This document shows, piece after piece, positions 34,886-43,325 of a stretch of DNA of 64,000 nt (within the stretch, counting starts at the first letter, position 1; every line of letters starts with the position of its first letter). Source of the stretch: Halosaccharopolyspora lacisalsi (GTDB taxonomy: Bacteria; Actinomycetota; Actinomycetes; Mycobacteriales; Pseudonocardiaceae); contig NZ_JACGWZ010000003.1 in the NCBI RefSeq assembly GCF_014137975.1, forward strand, positions 483,944 through 547,943. The letters are read 5' to 3'. The position numbers and the translations under genes are program-made. Under the pieces are notes generated by a model. That model searched no databases. It worked only from the letters and a program-made list of their open reading frames with translations, and was not told where the DNA came from.

Positions 34886-35767
34886 TCAGCCGTCGCGGGA
34901 GATCCCTTCCCGTTCCTGTCGCTCGTCCTCGGCGATGGCTTCGGCCACCGATACCCTGCGACGCGAGCGCCGCTCGGGTGTGGTACGGCTCGGAGTCGAA
35001 CCGTTCGGGGAGCCGGAGGATCCCGGGGAACCGGAGGAGCCGGGGGGCCGGACCTCGGTGTAGACGAAGTAGCCGAGCGCCAACGGTGCCATGGTTCCGA
35101 ACGCGATCCACTGCAGCGCGTAGGAGAAGTACGGACCGGACTCCAGTCGTGGCAGCGGAAGCGCCGAGGTCACACCGGGCTGCCCCTCGACCAGCGCGAA
35201 GTAGCCGGGGCTCAGTCGCATGCCGGCACCCTCGCCGACCGTGCGCGAGTTGACGGCGTAGGTCCAGCGATGCCCGTCGTGCCGGAAGGTGGGCCGCTGT
35301 TCGGAGTCGATCTCGTTCGTGCGGATTCGCGCGCGGACCGTGACGTGGCCGGTGGGGGGAGCGGGGTAGTCCGGCGCGCGGGTGCCCTGCACCGGCCGGA
35401 CGTAGCCGCGGTCGACCAGCACGGTCCGGCCGTCGTCGAGGCGGAACGGGGTCAGCACCTCGAACGCGGGCTCTCCCAGAACCGTGCGTTGCCACGCCAG
35501 GGTCTCGCCCGTGGGCAGGTAGTGCCCGCTGAAAGTGACCTTCATCCACTCGGTGGCGACGGTGGGTTCGCTGCCCGGGGGGAGCACCTGCCGCATCGGT
35601 CGCGCCGAGGCGTGCATCGACTCGCGAATGGCATCGTTGCGTGCCTGCGTCTCGGCGTTGCGGCTGAACTGCCACGGCGCCAACACCGTGAAACACACCG
35701 CCGAGAACACACCGACCAGCAGAATCAGGGCGATCCAACCGGGTCGCAGCAGGAACTTCAAGCGCAC
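34886..35767 (-). CDS. SURF1 family cytochrome oxidase biogenesis protein
   Basis: 293 aa with two membrane helices, at residues 11-30 (WIALILLVGVFSAVCFTVLA) and about 218-237 (ALQWIAFGTMAPLALGYFVY), flanking an extracytoplasmic domain. The family marks WQFSR, AWQRTVLGEPAFEVLTPF and VLVDRGYVRP are present. SURF1 proteins help assemble the haem a3/Cu site of cytochrome c oxidase. The C-terminus has a low-complexity Gly/Ser/Pro repeat (PPGSSGSPGSSGSPNGS) and a basic tail. Converges on cobD with 10 bp between. Start GTG 35767. Confidence 0.9.
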   Translation of the reverse strand: MRLKFLLRPGWIALILLVGVFSAVCFTVLAPWQFSRNAETQARNDAIRESMHASARPMRQVLPPGSEPTVATEWMKVTFSGHYLPTGETLAWQRTVLGEPAFEVLTPFRLDDGRTVLVDRGYVRPVQGTRAPDYPAPPTGHVTVRARIRTNEIDSEQRPTFRHDGHRWTYAVNSRTVGEGAGMRLSPGYFALVEGQPGVTSALPLPRLESGPYFSYALQWIAFGTMAPLALGYFVYTEVRPPGSSGSPGSSGSPNGSTPSRTTPERRSRRRVSVAEAIAEDERQEREGISRDG

Positions 35768-35977
35768 CCTTCCACCGTAGGCCGAGTACCCGTCCCCGCA
35801 CCGCCGGGGTTGTTTAACTGTTCGTGGTTGTGTGCTTGTGTGGGTCGAACCGTGTTAGTGCGTGCGCTGTCTCGGTGGGTGTTCGCGGCGCCGGGTGCGG
35901 GGCGCGGTGGGGTTGTTGTCGACGAAGGAGTTGCGGTAGCAGCGTTGTCACGCTGATTCCGGGGATGTCCGCTGCGT

Positions 35978-36460
35978 GGGGCGCGGTTCGCCTACGACTG
36001 GGGGCTTGGCTCGGGTGATGGTCGTGATGGATCAGCGCGTCGCGGGACGCACTTACGGGGTGGTGCGTATCCGCGAGTCGCCCCGCGAACTGGCGCGGCA
36101 CGGGCAGCGCGGTACGGCTCGGGTCCGGTCGGCGACGGTGTCGTTTCGCCGTGGCGGTGGCGGGTGTCGTTGTCCGTCGAGATCGAGCGTTCCGAATCCA
36201 CATCCGCCGACCGTGGCGGCGCGGTCGGTGTCGATCTCGGGGTGACGTCGCTGGTGGTGCTGTCGACCGGGGAGGTCATCGTCCACCCCGTCACCTGCGA
36301 TCACTGCGGCTGCCGCGCTGATCCCGACCTCAACGCGGCCCGCGACCTCGCGGGCCTCGCGGAGTCCACGGCGAGTTGCGTCGGGACGGAAAACGAGCCC
36401 GCCGGAAACCCCCGTGAGACCAGCCCCGCTGGTACCGGGTACCGCCACGGGAAGACCCCA
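35978..36460 (+). pseudogene. tnpB: IS605/IS1341-type TnpB remnant with internal deletions
   Basis: Three pieces of a TnpB-family protein survive. RFAYDWGL near 35990 is the N-terminal motif. VVRIRESPRELARHG then GTARVRSATVS (36060-36145) is the middle. After a frame change, SLSVEIERSES leads to AVGVDLGVTSLVVLSTGE (36217-36270) with the RuvC-I Asp. The text then jumps to VTCDHCGCRADPDLNAARDL, the C-terminal zinc finger and RuvC-III; the RuvC-II part is missing. Not functional. Its tail resembles the remnant at 55.5 kb. Confidence 0.75.
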
Positions 36461-36505
36461 CCCACCACCGGGTCGGGGTCAACGCCGCGCAGCAGTACGA
36501 CGGCT

Positions 36506-36535
36506 CAGGAAGCGCACGTTTCCACGCACTTTCTG
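36506..36535 (+). repeat. Right-end hairpin of the TnpB element
   Basis: CAGGAAGCGC (36506-36515) against GCACTTTCTG (36526-36535), an imperfect 10-bp stem with a 10-nt loop, just downstream of the tnpB remnant. The same hairpin, perfect, is found at 55464-55495. IS200/IS605 elements end in such subterminal hairpins. Confidence 0.65.
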
Positions 36536-36541
36536 AACGGT

Positions 36542-37429
36542 CTACCCGAGGGCCGAGCGTGCCACGGTGACGGCCCTGGTCGCGTAACCGCGTCCGAACA
36601 ACACGGCGTGCACCAGCAGCGGGAAGAGCTGGTGCAGGCCCACGCGGTCCCGCCAGCCCGGTGCCAGCGGGGCCACCTCCTCGTAGGCGCCCAGCACACG
36701 TTCCAGGTGCGGACAGCCGAACAGCTGCAGCATCGCCAGGTCGGTTTCCCGGTGCCCGCCGTGGGCGGCCGGATCGATCAGCCACGCCCGCGTTCCGGTG
36801 CCGTCGTCACCCCAGTGCACATTGCCGGTCCACAGGTCACCGTGCAGGCGGGCGGCCGGTTCGGCCGGCCCGGCCAGGTCGTCGATTCGCGCGCACACCT
36901 GCCCGATCACGGCGCTCTCGGCGGTGTCCATCACCCCCGAGTCCACGGCACGTCGCAGGTAGGGCTCGATGCGATGGGCGGCGTAGAAGGAGGGCCACTC
37001 CGCGACGGGTTCGTTGCGCATCGGCGCGAGTCCGATCCAGGCGTCGGTGGGTCCGCCCGGAGGCGGAGCACCGTGCGCGGGGGCGCCGGCCGCGTGCAAC
37101 CGCGCCAGGCCGCGTCCGAGGTCCTCGGCGGCTTCCGGGGTGGGGGACGCGGACTCGACGTGCTCGGTGACCAGCCAGTGCTCGTCGTGACCGTGGACGG
37201 CGGGGACCGGCACGCTCGCCGGTTCGGCCAGCCAGTCCAGCGAGGCGGCTTCGGCCCGGAGCGCGCCCGGCATGTCGGCGGGAGCGGTCTTGGCGAACAC
37301 CGTGGTGCCGTCATCGAACCGCACCTCGAACGCCTGCGCCGCGTCGCCCCCACCGAGCGGCCGGGCCCCGCTCGGTGTCCGGCCGGTGTGCTCGGCGACG
37401 GCGGAGAGTGCTTCGCTCGCCACGCTCAT
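36542..37429 (-). CDS. Fructosamine kinase/aminoglycoside phosphotransferase-like protein
   Basis: 295 aa. The kinase-like fold is shown by VFAKTAPADMPGALRAEAAS (ATP-site Lys), the catalytic loop ARLHGDLWTGNVHW (HGDLxxxN) and the metal Asp in AWLIDPAAHGGHRETDLAML. The LHGDLWxGN and IDPAxxGGHRExDLAM forms are those of the fructosamine-3-kinase family, which phosphorylates ketoamine-damaged proteins. It begins 8 nt after ptpA on the same strand, so the two are likely co-transcribed. Its stop lies only 7 nt from the TnpB hairpin. Confidence 0.85.
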   Translation of the reverse strand: MSVASEALSAVAEHTGRTPSGARPLGGGDAAQAFEVRFDDGTTVFAKTAPADMPGALRAEAASLDWLAEPASVPVPAVHGHDEHWLVTEHVESASPTPEAAEDLGRGLARLHAAGAPAHGAPPPGGPTDAWIGLAPMRNEPVAEWPSFYAAHRIEPYLRRAVDSGVMDTAESAVIGQVCARIDDLAGPAEPAARLHGDLWTGNVHWGDDGTGTRAWLIDPAAHGGHRETDLAMLQLFGCPHLERVLGAYEEVAPLAPGWRDRVGLHQLFPLLVHAVLFGRGYATRAVTVARSALG

Positions 37430-37437
37430 GGGGTCAC

Positions 37438-37914
37438 CTACGCCGTCCTGTCCTCGGGGAGATGTTCGCGCACCCATTCCAGCACGCCCGGCACGGCGGC
37501 CTCGATCATGCCCAGCACGTCCTCGAAACCACGCGGTCCGCCGAAGTAGGGATCGGGAATCTCGGCCCAGACGTCCGAGGCGGGGTCGAAGGACCGCAGC
37601 AGGCGCGCCTTGTCGGCGTCGACGGCGCTGTCCCGTGCGACCCGCAGGTGACCGGCGTCCATGGCCAGCAGCAGGTCGGCCTCCAGCTGCTCCTCGCTGA
37701 GCTGCCCGGCCGTGTGTTCGGTGGGGTAGCCGTGTTCGGCGAGCGTCTTGCGGGCGCGCTCGTCGGCGTCCTGCCCGACGTGCCACGGTCCCGTTCCAGC
37801 GCTGGTCACCGTGACACGTTGGTCGAGTCCGGCACGGCGCAGGTGTTCGCCGAAGACCAGCGCGGCCATGGGGGACCGGCAGATGTTGCCGGTACAGAGG
37901 AAAACCACATGCAC
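37438..37914 (-). CDS. ptpA: Low-molecular-weight protein tyrosine phosphatase
   Basis: 158 aa. The P-loop FLCTGNICRSPMA (CxxGNxCRS) sits at residues 5-17 and the catalytic Asp is in the C-terminal IPDPYFGG (DPY). This is the complete LMW-PTP signature. In mycobacteria the homologue PtpA lies in this same block. GTG 37914 starts VHVVFLCTGN directly; the frame is open to 37986 without conservation. The mycobacterial kinase partner PtkA is absent; a fructosamine-kinase-like gene follows instead. Confidence 0.93.
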   Translation of the reverse strand: MHVVFLCTGNICRSPMAALVFGEHLRRAGLDQRVTVTSAGTGPWHVGQDADERARKTLAEHGYPTEHTAGQLSEEQLEADLLLAMDAGHLRVARDSAVDADKARLLRSFDPASDVWAEIPDPYFGGPRGFEDVLGMIEAAVPGVLEWVREHLPEDRTA

Positions 37915-38001
37915 GGTTGCCGAGGGTAGTAGGGGCACACCCGAGAGCGCTCGAGCGCCCAGGGGTCTCCGCCGCTTCGACGGCACCGAGCGACCGGTGT
38001 T

Positions 38002-38007
38002 TAGACT
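38002..38007 (+). promoter_or_regulatory. Candidate -10 (TAGACT) for a leaderless cobC mRNA
   Basis: TAGACT ends 7 nt before ATG 38015, placing the expected transcript start at the start codon. A GGGG lies between, too close for an ordinary Shine-Dalgarno. Confidence 0.45.
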
Positions 38008-38014
38008 GCTGGGG

Positions 38015-39088
38015 ATGACGAGCCGGGATGATCGGGAACTGCTACGCCATCACGGGGATGTCGACGCCGAACCCGGCCTGCTGGACTTCGCGGTCAACGT
38101 CCGGCTGGAGCGCCCGCCGTCGTGGTTGCGGCAGCGCCTGGTCGAAGCCCTCGACCGTCTCGGTCACTACCCCTCCGCCACCGAGGACCTGGCAGCGCGC
38201 ACGGCGATCGCGGCCAGACACGGTCGTGATCCCGGTGAGGTGCTTCCGCTGGCCGGTGCCGCCGAGGGGTTCGCGCTGTTGCCGACGCTGCGTCCGCGGC
38301 TGGCGGCGGTGGTGCACCCCTCGTTCACCGAACCGGAGTTCGCGCTGCGCGGTGCCGGTGTCCCGGTGACCCGGGTGCAGCTGGACCCGGCGGACGGATA
38401 CCGGATCCGGGTGGAGGCCGTCCCGGACGAGGCCGATCTGGTCGTGCTCGGCAACCCGACCAATCCGACCTCGGTACTGCACCCGGCCGAGGCACTCGCC
38501 GAGCTCGCCCGGCCCGGACGGGTGCTTGTGGTCGACGAGGCCTTCGCCGACGCCGTTCCGGGGGAGCCCGAGTCGTTGACCACCACTGAGCTGCCGGGTC
38601 TGCTGGTTCTGCGCAGTCTGACCAAGATGTGGGGCCTTCCCGGACTGCGGGCCGGTTACGCGCTGGGTGATCCGGAGCTGCTCGCGCGCCTGGCCCACGC
38701 CCGCCCGCACTGGCCGTTGGGCACGCTCGCGCTGGAAGCGATCGATGCCTGCTGCGCGCCCTCGGCGCTGGCCGAGGCCGACGAGGCCGCCGCGCGGATC
38801 GCCTCCCATCGCGATGCGTTCGCCGCCGACCTCGGGGCGCTGCCCGGTGTGGAGGTGCGCGGTCCGGCCGCGGCTCCGTTCCTGCTGTTGCGGGTCCCCG
38901 GCGGCGCCGAGGTTCGGGAGCGTCTGCGGCAGCGCGGCATCGCGGTGCGGCGGGGTGACACTTTCCCCGGCTTGGACACCGATCACATGCGGGTCTCGGT
39001 GCGCGCGCCGGAGGACAACGCGGTCCTGGTCGAGACCCTGCACGAGATTCTCGAATCGACACCGACGGACAGCGGGGTACGAGTGTGA
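38015..39088 (+). CDS. cobC: Aminotransferase-fold protein CobC (threonine-phosphate decarboxylase-like)
   Basis: 357 aa, PLP-dependent fold type I, histidinol-phosphate aminotransferase branch. The PLP Lys is in LRSLTKMWGLPGLRAGYALG; VVLGNPTNPTSV and VLVVDEAFAD hold the Asn and Asp that contact the cofactor. The family supplies the aminopropanol arm of cobalamin, the substrate of CobD. Homologues occupy this spot in mycobacteria (Rv2231c). Activity as aminotransferase rather than decarboxylase cannot be excluded. Overlaps the next gene by GTGA. Confidence 0.87.
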   Translation: MTSRDDRELLRHHGDVDAEPGLLDFAVNVRLERPPSWLRQRLVEALDRLGHYPSATEDLAARTAIAARHGRDPGEVLPLAGAAEGFALLPTLRPRLAAVVHPSFTEPEFALRGAGVPVTRVQLDPADGYRIRVEAVPDEADLVVLGNPTNPTSVLHPAEALAELARPGRVLVVDEAFADAVPGEPESLTTTELPGLLVLRSLTKMWGLPGLRAGYALGDPELLARLAHARPHWPLGTLALEAIDACCAPSALAEADEAAARIASHRDAFAADLGALPGVEVRGPAAAPFLLLRVPGGAEVRERLRQRGIAVRRGDTFPGLDTDHMRVSVRAPEDNAVLVETLHEILESTPTDSGVRV

Positions 39089-39945
39089 CTCCACAGGTAC
39101 AGGACGTGGTCGCGGCCCTGGAGAACGCCTATCCGCCGAACCTGGCCGAGCCCTGGGACGCGGTCGGTCTCGTCTGCGGGGATCCCCAGGCGGCGGTGCA
39201 GCGTGTGCTGTTCTGCGTGGATCCCGTCGAGACGACCGTGGACGCGGCCATCGACTTCGGCGCACAGCTGCTGGTCGCGCATCATCCGTTGCTGCTCCGT
39301 GGGGTCCACGGAGTGCCCTCGGACGACCCCAAGGGACGCCTGGTGCACCGGTTGATCCGTTCGGGCATCGCGCTGTTCTGCGCGCACACCAACGCCGACA
39401 GCGCCGATCCCGGCGTCTCCGATGCGCTCGCCGGGGCGATCGGGATGACGGTGACGGGGCCGTTGGTGCCCCATGCCGAAGGCGCGCGCACGGGCCTGGG
39501 GCGCATCGGAGTGCTGCCGGAGCCCGAACCGTTCGGCGACTTCGTCCGGAGGGTGGCGGACAGCGTGCCCACGACCGCTTGGGGAGTGCGCGGAGCGGGG
39601 GATCCGGACCGCCCGATCTCGTCGGTGGCCGTCTGTGGTGGTTCGGGCGACTCCCATCTGAGCACCGCCACCGCGGCCGGGGTGGACGCCTTCGTCACCG
39701 CGGATCTGCGGCACCATCCCGCCGGGGATCACCTCGCGCAGGAGGACGTTCCGGGCAGACGAGCACCGGCCCTGGTCGACGTCGCACACTGGGCGAGTGA
39801 GTGGCCCTGGTGTCAGCAGGCCGCCGACACCGTGGCCGCGACATTGCCGGATACTGTGGAGGTTCTTGTCTCCACTCGTCGCACCGATCCCTGGACCACC
39901 CACGTCTTCGGTGCGACCACCGATCTCGGGAGGACGCCCGCGTGA
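39085..39945 (+). CDS. Nif3-like/DUF34 dinuclear metal-binding protein
   Basis: 286 aa. Metal-ligand segments of the Nif3/DUF34 (GTP cyclohydrolase I type 2-like) family: LLVAHHPLLLRGVHG (HHP), FCAHTNADSADPGVSDALA and near the end LVDVAHWASEWPWCQQAA (H..E). The VTADLRHHPAGDHLAQ segment is also conserved. The function is not settled; proposed roles include metal insertion or nucleotide hydrolysis. GTG 39085 overlaps the cobC stop; the gene overlaps the next by GTGA. Confidence 0.9.
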   Translation: MTPQVQDVVAALENAYPPNLAEPWDAVGLVCGDPQAAVQRVLFCVDPVETTVDAAIDFGAQLLVAHHPLLLRGVHGVPSDDPKGRLVHRLIRSGIALFCAHTNADSADPGVSDALAGAIGMTVTGPLVPHAEGARTGLGRIGVLPEPEPFGDFVRRVADSVPTTAWGVRGAGDPDRPISSVAVCGGSGDSHLSTATAAGVDAFVTADLRHHPAGDHLAQEDVPGRRAPALVDVAHWASEWPWCQQAADTVAATLPDTVEVLVSTRRTDPWTTHVFGATTDLGRTPA

Positions 39946-40676
39946 AAGCCGATCCCGCCGTTCAACACAGGTTGCTCGAACTCGCCGAGGTGGATGCCGA
40001 ACTCAACCGGATCCACCACCGCCGCCGGACATTGCCCGAACTGGAGGAGATCGGTCGGGCCGAGCGTGATCTGCGGGAGAAACGGGATTCCCTGGTGACG
40101 GCCCAGACCGCGCTCGATGATCTCGACCGGGAGATCAAGCGACTGGAGACCGAGGTCGAGCAGGTCCGTGCGCGGGAGGAACGCGATCGCAAGCTGCTGG
40201 ACTCCACCGGATCGTCGAAGCAGCTGGAGGACCTGCAACACGAGCTGAGCACGTTGTCGCGGCGCCAGGAGGCGCTGGAGGACGACATGCTGGAGGTCAT
40301 GGAGCGCCGCGAGGCGCAGGAGGCCAACGTCACCCACGCGCGCGAGGAGGTCGCCACCGCCGAGACCACCCTGGAGGACGCGCAGGGTCGTCGCGACGAG
40401 GCGTTGGCCGACCTGGACACCTCCGAGGCCAAGCGTGACGCCGAGCGCGCCGCGTTCATCGCCAACCTGCCCCAGGACCTGCTTTCGATCTACGACCGGA
40501 TTCGTCAGCAGCGGGGCACGGGAGCGGGTCTGCTGCGGGGCAGCAGGTGCGGAGCCTGCAGGATCGAGCTGGACCGCACCGCGCTGACCCGCGTGCGCGA
40601 GGCACAGGCCGATGAAGTGGTGCGCTGTGAGGAGTGCGGTGCGATCCTGGTGCGTACTCGGGAGTCCGGACAGTGA
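39942..40676 (+). CDS. Coiled-coil zinc-ribbon protein (zf-RING_7 family)
   Basis: 244 aa. Residues 10-175 form a long coiled-coil hairpin (LEEIGRAERDLREKRDSLVT, LDDLDREIKRLETEVEQVRA). The C-terminus carries four zinc Cys: GSRCGACRIELD and VVRCEECGAILVR. Homologous to mycobacterial Rv2229c; possible nucleic-acid or ribosome-related role but not established. GTG 39942 overlaps the Nif3-like stop and has GGGAGG 10 nt upstream. Always found beside the RNase H fusion, as here. Confidence 0.9.
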   Translation: MKADPAVQHRLLELAEVDAELNRIHHRRRTLPELEEIGRAERDLREKRDSLVTAQTALDDLDREIKRLETEVEQVRAREERDRKLLDSTGSSKQLEDLQHELSTLSRRQEALEDDMLEVMERREAQEANVTHAREEVATAETTLEDAQGRRDEALADLDTSEAKRDAERAAFIANLPQDLLSIYDRIRQQRGTGAGLLRGSRCGACRIELDRTALTRVREAQADEVVRCEECGAILVRTRESGQ

Positions 40677-41812
40677 GCATGCGGGTCGTCGTCGAGGCGG
40701 ACGGGGGATCGCGGGGTAACCCCGGGCCCGCCGGGTTCGGTGCTGTGGTCTGGGACTCCAGCGGACGGGTGCTGGCCGAGCGCTCCGAAGGACTGGGATC
40801 GGCGACGAACAACGTCGCCGAGTACGAGGGGCTCATCGCCGGACTGCGGGCGGCCGTCGAACTCGGGGCCACCGAGGCCGACGTCCGGCTGGACTCCAAG
40901 CTCGTGGTCGAGCAGATGTCGGGTCGCTGGCGGGTCAAGCACGCCAGCCTGCAACCGCTGGCTCGGCGGGCGACTGAGCTGGTCGGCCGCCTGGAGCGTG
41001 TGCGGTTCGAATGGATTCCGCGGGCGCGCAACGAGCACGCCGATCGCCTGGCCAACGAGGCGATGGACGAGCAGGCGGGGCTCGGAAAGCCGCGGGAACC
41101 CGAACAGCCGCCGGCCGAGACCGCCGCGCGGACGGAAACGACCGCTCCCGCCGCGTCGTCGACGTGGACCGGGGCGATGGGAGCTCCGACCCGCCTCGTC
41201 CTGGTGCGCCACGGCCAGACCGCGATGTCGGTGGATCGTCGCTACTCCGGGCGCGGAGACGTGGAGCTGACCCCGTTGGGAGAGCAGCAGGCCGTGGCCG
41301 CCGCCAAGCGGGTGGCCGCGCTGGAGGGAGTGGTCACCGCCGAGGGCGCCGCACCGGTGATCACGTCCCCGCTGTCGCGGGCACAGCAGACGGCGCGGGC
41401 CGTCGTGGAGGCCACGGGGGCGGAGCTACGGACGCACGAGGGGCTGCTGGAGACGGACTTCGGTGCCTGGGAGGGACTGACCTTCTCCGAGGCGGCGGAG
41501 CAGTACACCGACCTGCATCGCCGGTGGTTGGGGGACCCGAGCGTCGACCCGCCGCGGGGGGAGAGCCTGCAGGCGGTCTTCGAGCGAGTCGCTTCGGTGC
41601 AGCGCGAGCTCGTGGAACAGTACGCGGGTCGGACGGTCGTCATCGTCAGTCACGTGACTCCGATCAAGGCGATGTTGCGGCTCGGGCTGGACGTGGGGCC
41701 CACGCTGTTCTACCGGCTGCACCTGGATCTGGCCTCGGTATCCCTCGTGGAGTTCTACCCCGACGGCAACGCCTCGGTCCGGCTCGTCAACGACACTTCC
41801 CACCTGGGCTGA
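40673..41812 (+). CDS. Bifunctional RNase H/acid phosphatase (CobC-like) fusion
   Basis: 379 aa with two domains. The N-terminal RNase HI (1-135) has VVVEADGGSRGNPGPAGFGA (first Asp), NVAEYEGLIAGL (Glu), VRLDSKLVVEQM (Asp) and ARNEHADRLANEAM. A Pro/Ala/Glu linker (140-165) joins a histidine phosphatase domain with LVLVRHGQTAMS (RHG), the second Arg in ITSPLSRAQQTA, Glu in ETDFGAWEGL and the final His in VIVSHVTPIKAM. The phosphatase may act as alpha-ribazole phosphatase in cobalamin synthesis. Same fusion as Rv2228c. Start GTG 40673, or ATG 40679. Confidence 0.93.
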   Translation: MSMRVVVEADGGSRGNPGPAGFGAVVWDSSGRVLAERSEGLGSATNNVAEYEGLIAGLRAAVELGATEADVRLDSKLVVEQMSGRWRVKHASLQPLARRATELVGRLERVRFEWIPRARNEHADRLANEAMDEQAGLGKPREPEQPPAETAARTETTAPAASSTWTGAMGAPTRLVLVRHGQTAMSVDRRYSGRGDVELTPLGEQQAVAAAKRVAALEGVVTAEGAAPVITSPLSRAQQTARAVVEATGAELRTHEGLLETDFGAWEGLTFSEAAEQYTDLHRRWLGDPSVDPPRGESLQAVFERVASVQRELVEQYAGRTVVIVSHVTPIKAMLRLGLDVGPTLFYRLHLDLASVSLVEFYPDGNASVRLVNDTSHLG

Positions 41813-41957
41813 GGTCGACCGGCCGCGCCCGGTCCCGTCTCGTGCCTGCCTGCCTGCCTCCGTGGCGTGGGTCCGGCCCGTGGTGGAGCCACTCGGTTCC
41901 GTTCGCCCCGAAGCGGATGCTCCGTGCGTCGACCCCGCCGGGGTGAACCGGTGGTAC

Positions 41958-41983
41958 TTGCCCCGAGCTGAGCGCAGTACAAT
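41958..41983 (+). promoter_or_regulatory. Probable rnpB promoter
   Basis: TACAAT (41978-41983) is a near-perfect -10 placed 7 nt before the rnpB 5' end; TTG at 41958-41960 lies in the -35 region, with the spacing 17 nt if the box is taken as TACTTG (41955-41960). Confidence 0.6.
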
Positions 41984-41990
41984 GCGTGAA

Positions 41991-42400
41991 GCGGACGAGC
42001 CGGCCGGGCGACCGCGGCAGCGCGGGCCTAGCCCGCGCGGTCGAGGAAAGTCCGGACTCCACAGGGCAGGGCGGTTGCCAACAGCAACCCGGGGAGACCC
42101 GCGGGAAAGTGCCACAGAAAACAGACCGCCCGGCGTGAGCCGGGTAAGGGTGAAACGGTGGTGCAAGAGACCACCAGCACCCCGGGTGACCGGGGTGGCT
42201 CGGTAAACCCCGCCCGGAGCAAGGTCAAGAGGGCACCGTGCTTTCGGTGCCTGCGCAGGTGTTCGAGGGTGGCCCGCCCGAGACCTGCGGGTGGACCGCT
42301 GGAGCCCGTCGGTGACGGCGGGCCAAGATGGATGGTCGCCGAGTGGGTGCGCCGCGAGGCCCCCACGAACAGGATCCGGCTTACAGGCCGACTCGTCCGC
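41991..42400 (+). ncRNA. rnpB: RNase P RNA, bacterial class A
   Basis: Ribozyme that trims tRNA 5' leaders. About 410 nt closed by a P1 helix between GCGGACGAGCCGGCC (41991-42005) and GGCCGACTCGTCCGC (42386-42400). Conserved blocks are in order: GAGGAAAGTCCGGACTCC (42043-42060), ACAGAAAACAGACCGCC (42113-42129), GGTAAGGGTGAAACGGTG (42144-42161), GTAAACCCC (42204-42212), and near the 3' end AGATGGATGGTCGCC and ACAGGATCCGGCTTACAGGCC. Length and peripheral elements fit actinobacterial type A. Confidence 0.97.
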
Positions 42401-43031
42401 TCCTTCGCTCCGCCGTGGCTCGCCGGTGCGCGAGCCCGGCGTCCGGGCGTTCGTGCCGACCGGAGCTGTCCGGACGAATTTCACCCGTTTGCGAGTACAT
42501 CCGAGTTTCCCGAATCGTGGGAGACGACCCGGCCTCGCGATCGCGCGCCGAGACCCTTTGTGCTGGTGTGAGCTTTCCACCTGCTGTGACATTCGCTTCC
42601 CCCGTAGAAACGGGGTGTCTCCGGCCGCTAGCCTTGCTGTCGAATATCATGATCAATTAGTGGGATCGACGTGGGCGCCGCGGACTTCACGGCCGTGTGA
42701 TCCGGTTCGGCGCATCATGGCAGTGGCAGCGAGCACGCACTCGTCACTCAGAAGTGCACGGTGTGTGACGAAAGGACGGCGAGTGGGTGAGTAAAAGCGT
42801 GTTTCCGAGGATCGATTGGCAACGCACTTTCACTCTCCGTATTGAATCGTCTCTCGCATTCCTCGTCGGACCTCCACGACGCATGGCAAGCTGTCCGGTG
42901 GCGTACGACACCCCGCCCACAACCACTACAGCTCGTGACCGACTCATGTTCTACTCGTATCGCACGCCGGGAGCGCCCCGGCGGGCCGAGGCACCGACCC
43001 GACAGCACTTCTCGTACTCAGGGACACCGTG
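42401..43031. other. 631-bp region between rnpB and the secretion-channel operon
   Basis: No credible gene on either strand. It includes an AT-richer stretch (about 42640-42660, AATATCATGATCAATTAG) and the small hairpin CCCCGT-AGAA-ACGGGG at 42600-42615. It must hold the rnpB terminator and the promoter of the operon starting at 43032. No tRNA-like or att-like repeat was recognised. Confidence 0.55.
42600..42615 (+). terminator. Short GC hairpin downstream of rnpB
   Basis: CCCCGT - AGAA - ACGGGG, 6-bp stem with a 4-nt loop, 200 nt after rnpB. No U-tract. Could end rnpB read-through or be unrelated. Confidence 0.3.
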
Positions 43032-43319
43032 ATGACCGCCGTACCGCTGGACTCGTTGGCACAACTGGACGTCTTGGCACAAGCCGATCTCAACACCGTC
43101 GGGCTGCGGGGCTGGATCATCAACAACCTGCTGCCACTGCTGCTGTTGACAGTGGCCCTGTTGTTGCTCTGGCTCGGTGGCGGCAAGGGGGACAACGCCG
43201 GTGTCATGCGCCGCGTCGGTGGCGTCTTCGTCGCCCTGGCGATCGTCGGCCTGGCCGTCAGCGGAGCCGGTGTGGACATCGGTACGTTCATCGCCGGTCT
43301 GTTCAGCAGCAGCGGGTGA
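43032..43319 (+). CDS. Small two-helix membrane protein, first gene of the secretion-channel operon
   Basis: 95 aa. Two hydrophobic helices: IINNLLPLLLLTVALLLLWL (about 33-52) and VGGVFVALAIVGLAVSG (about 64-80). ATG 43032, or GTG 43029 directly before it. Size and position before a PrgI-like protein and VirB4 match the small membrane subunits (TcpD/ConB-like or VirB2/pilin-like) of Gram-positive conjugation channels. Sequence is too short for a firm family call. Confidence 0.65.
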   Translation: MTAVPLDSLAQLDVLAQADLNTVGLRGWIINNLLPLLLLTVALLLLWLGGGKGDNAGVMRRVGGVFVALAIVGLAVSGAGVDIGTFIAGLFSSSG

Positions 43320-43325
43320 TCGCCA

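Noticed and set aside
42401..43031. Possible integrase or att site left of the secretion operon
   Set aside because: No integrase frame, direct repeat or tRNA fragment was recognised in the region.
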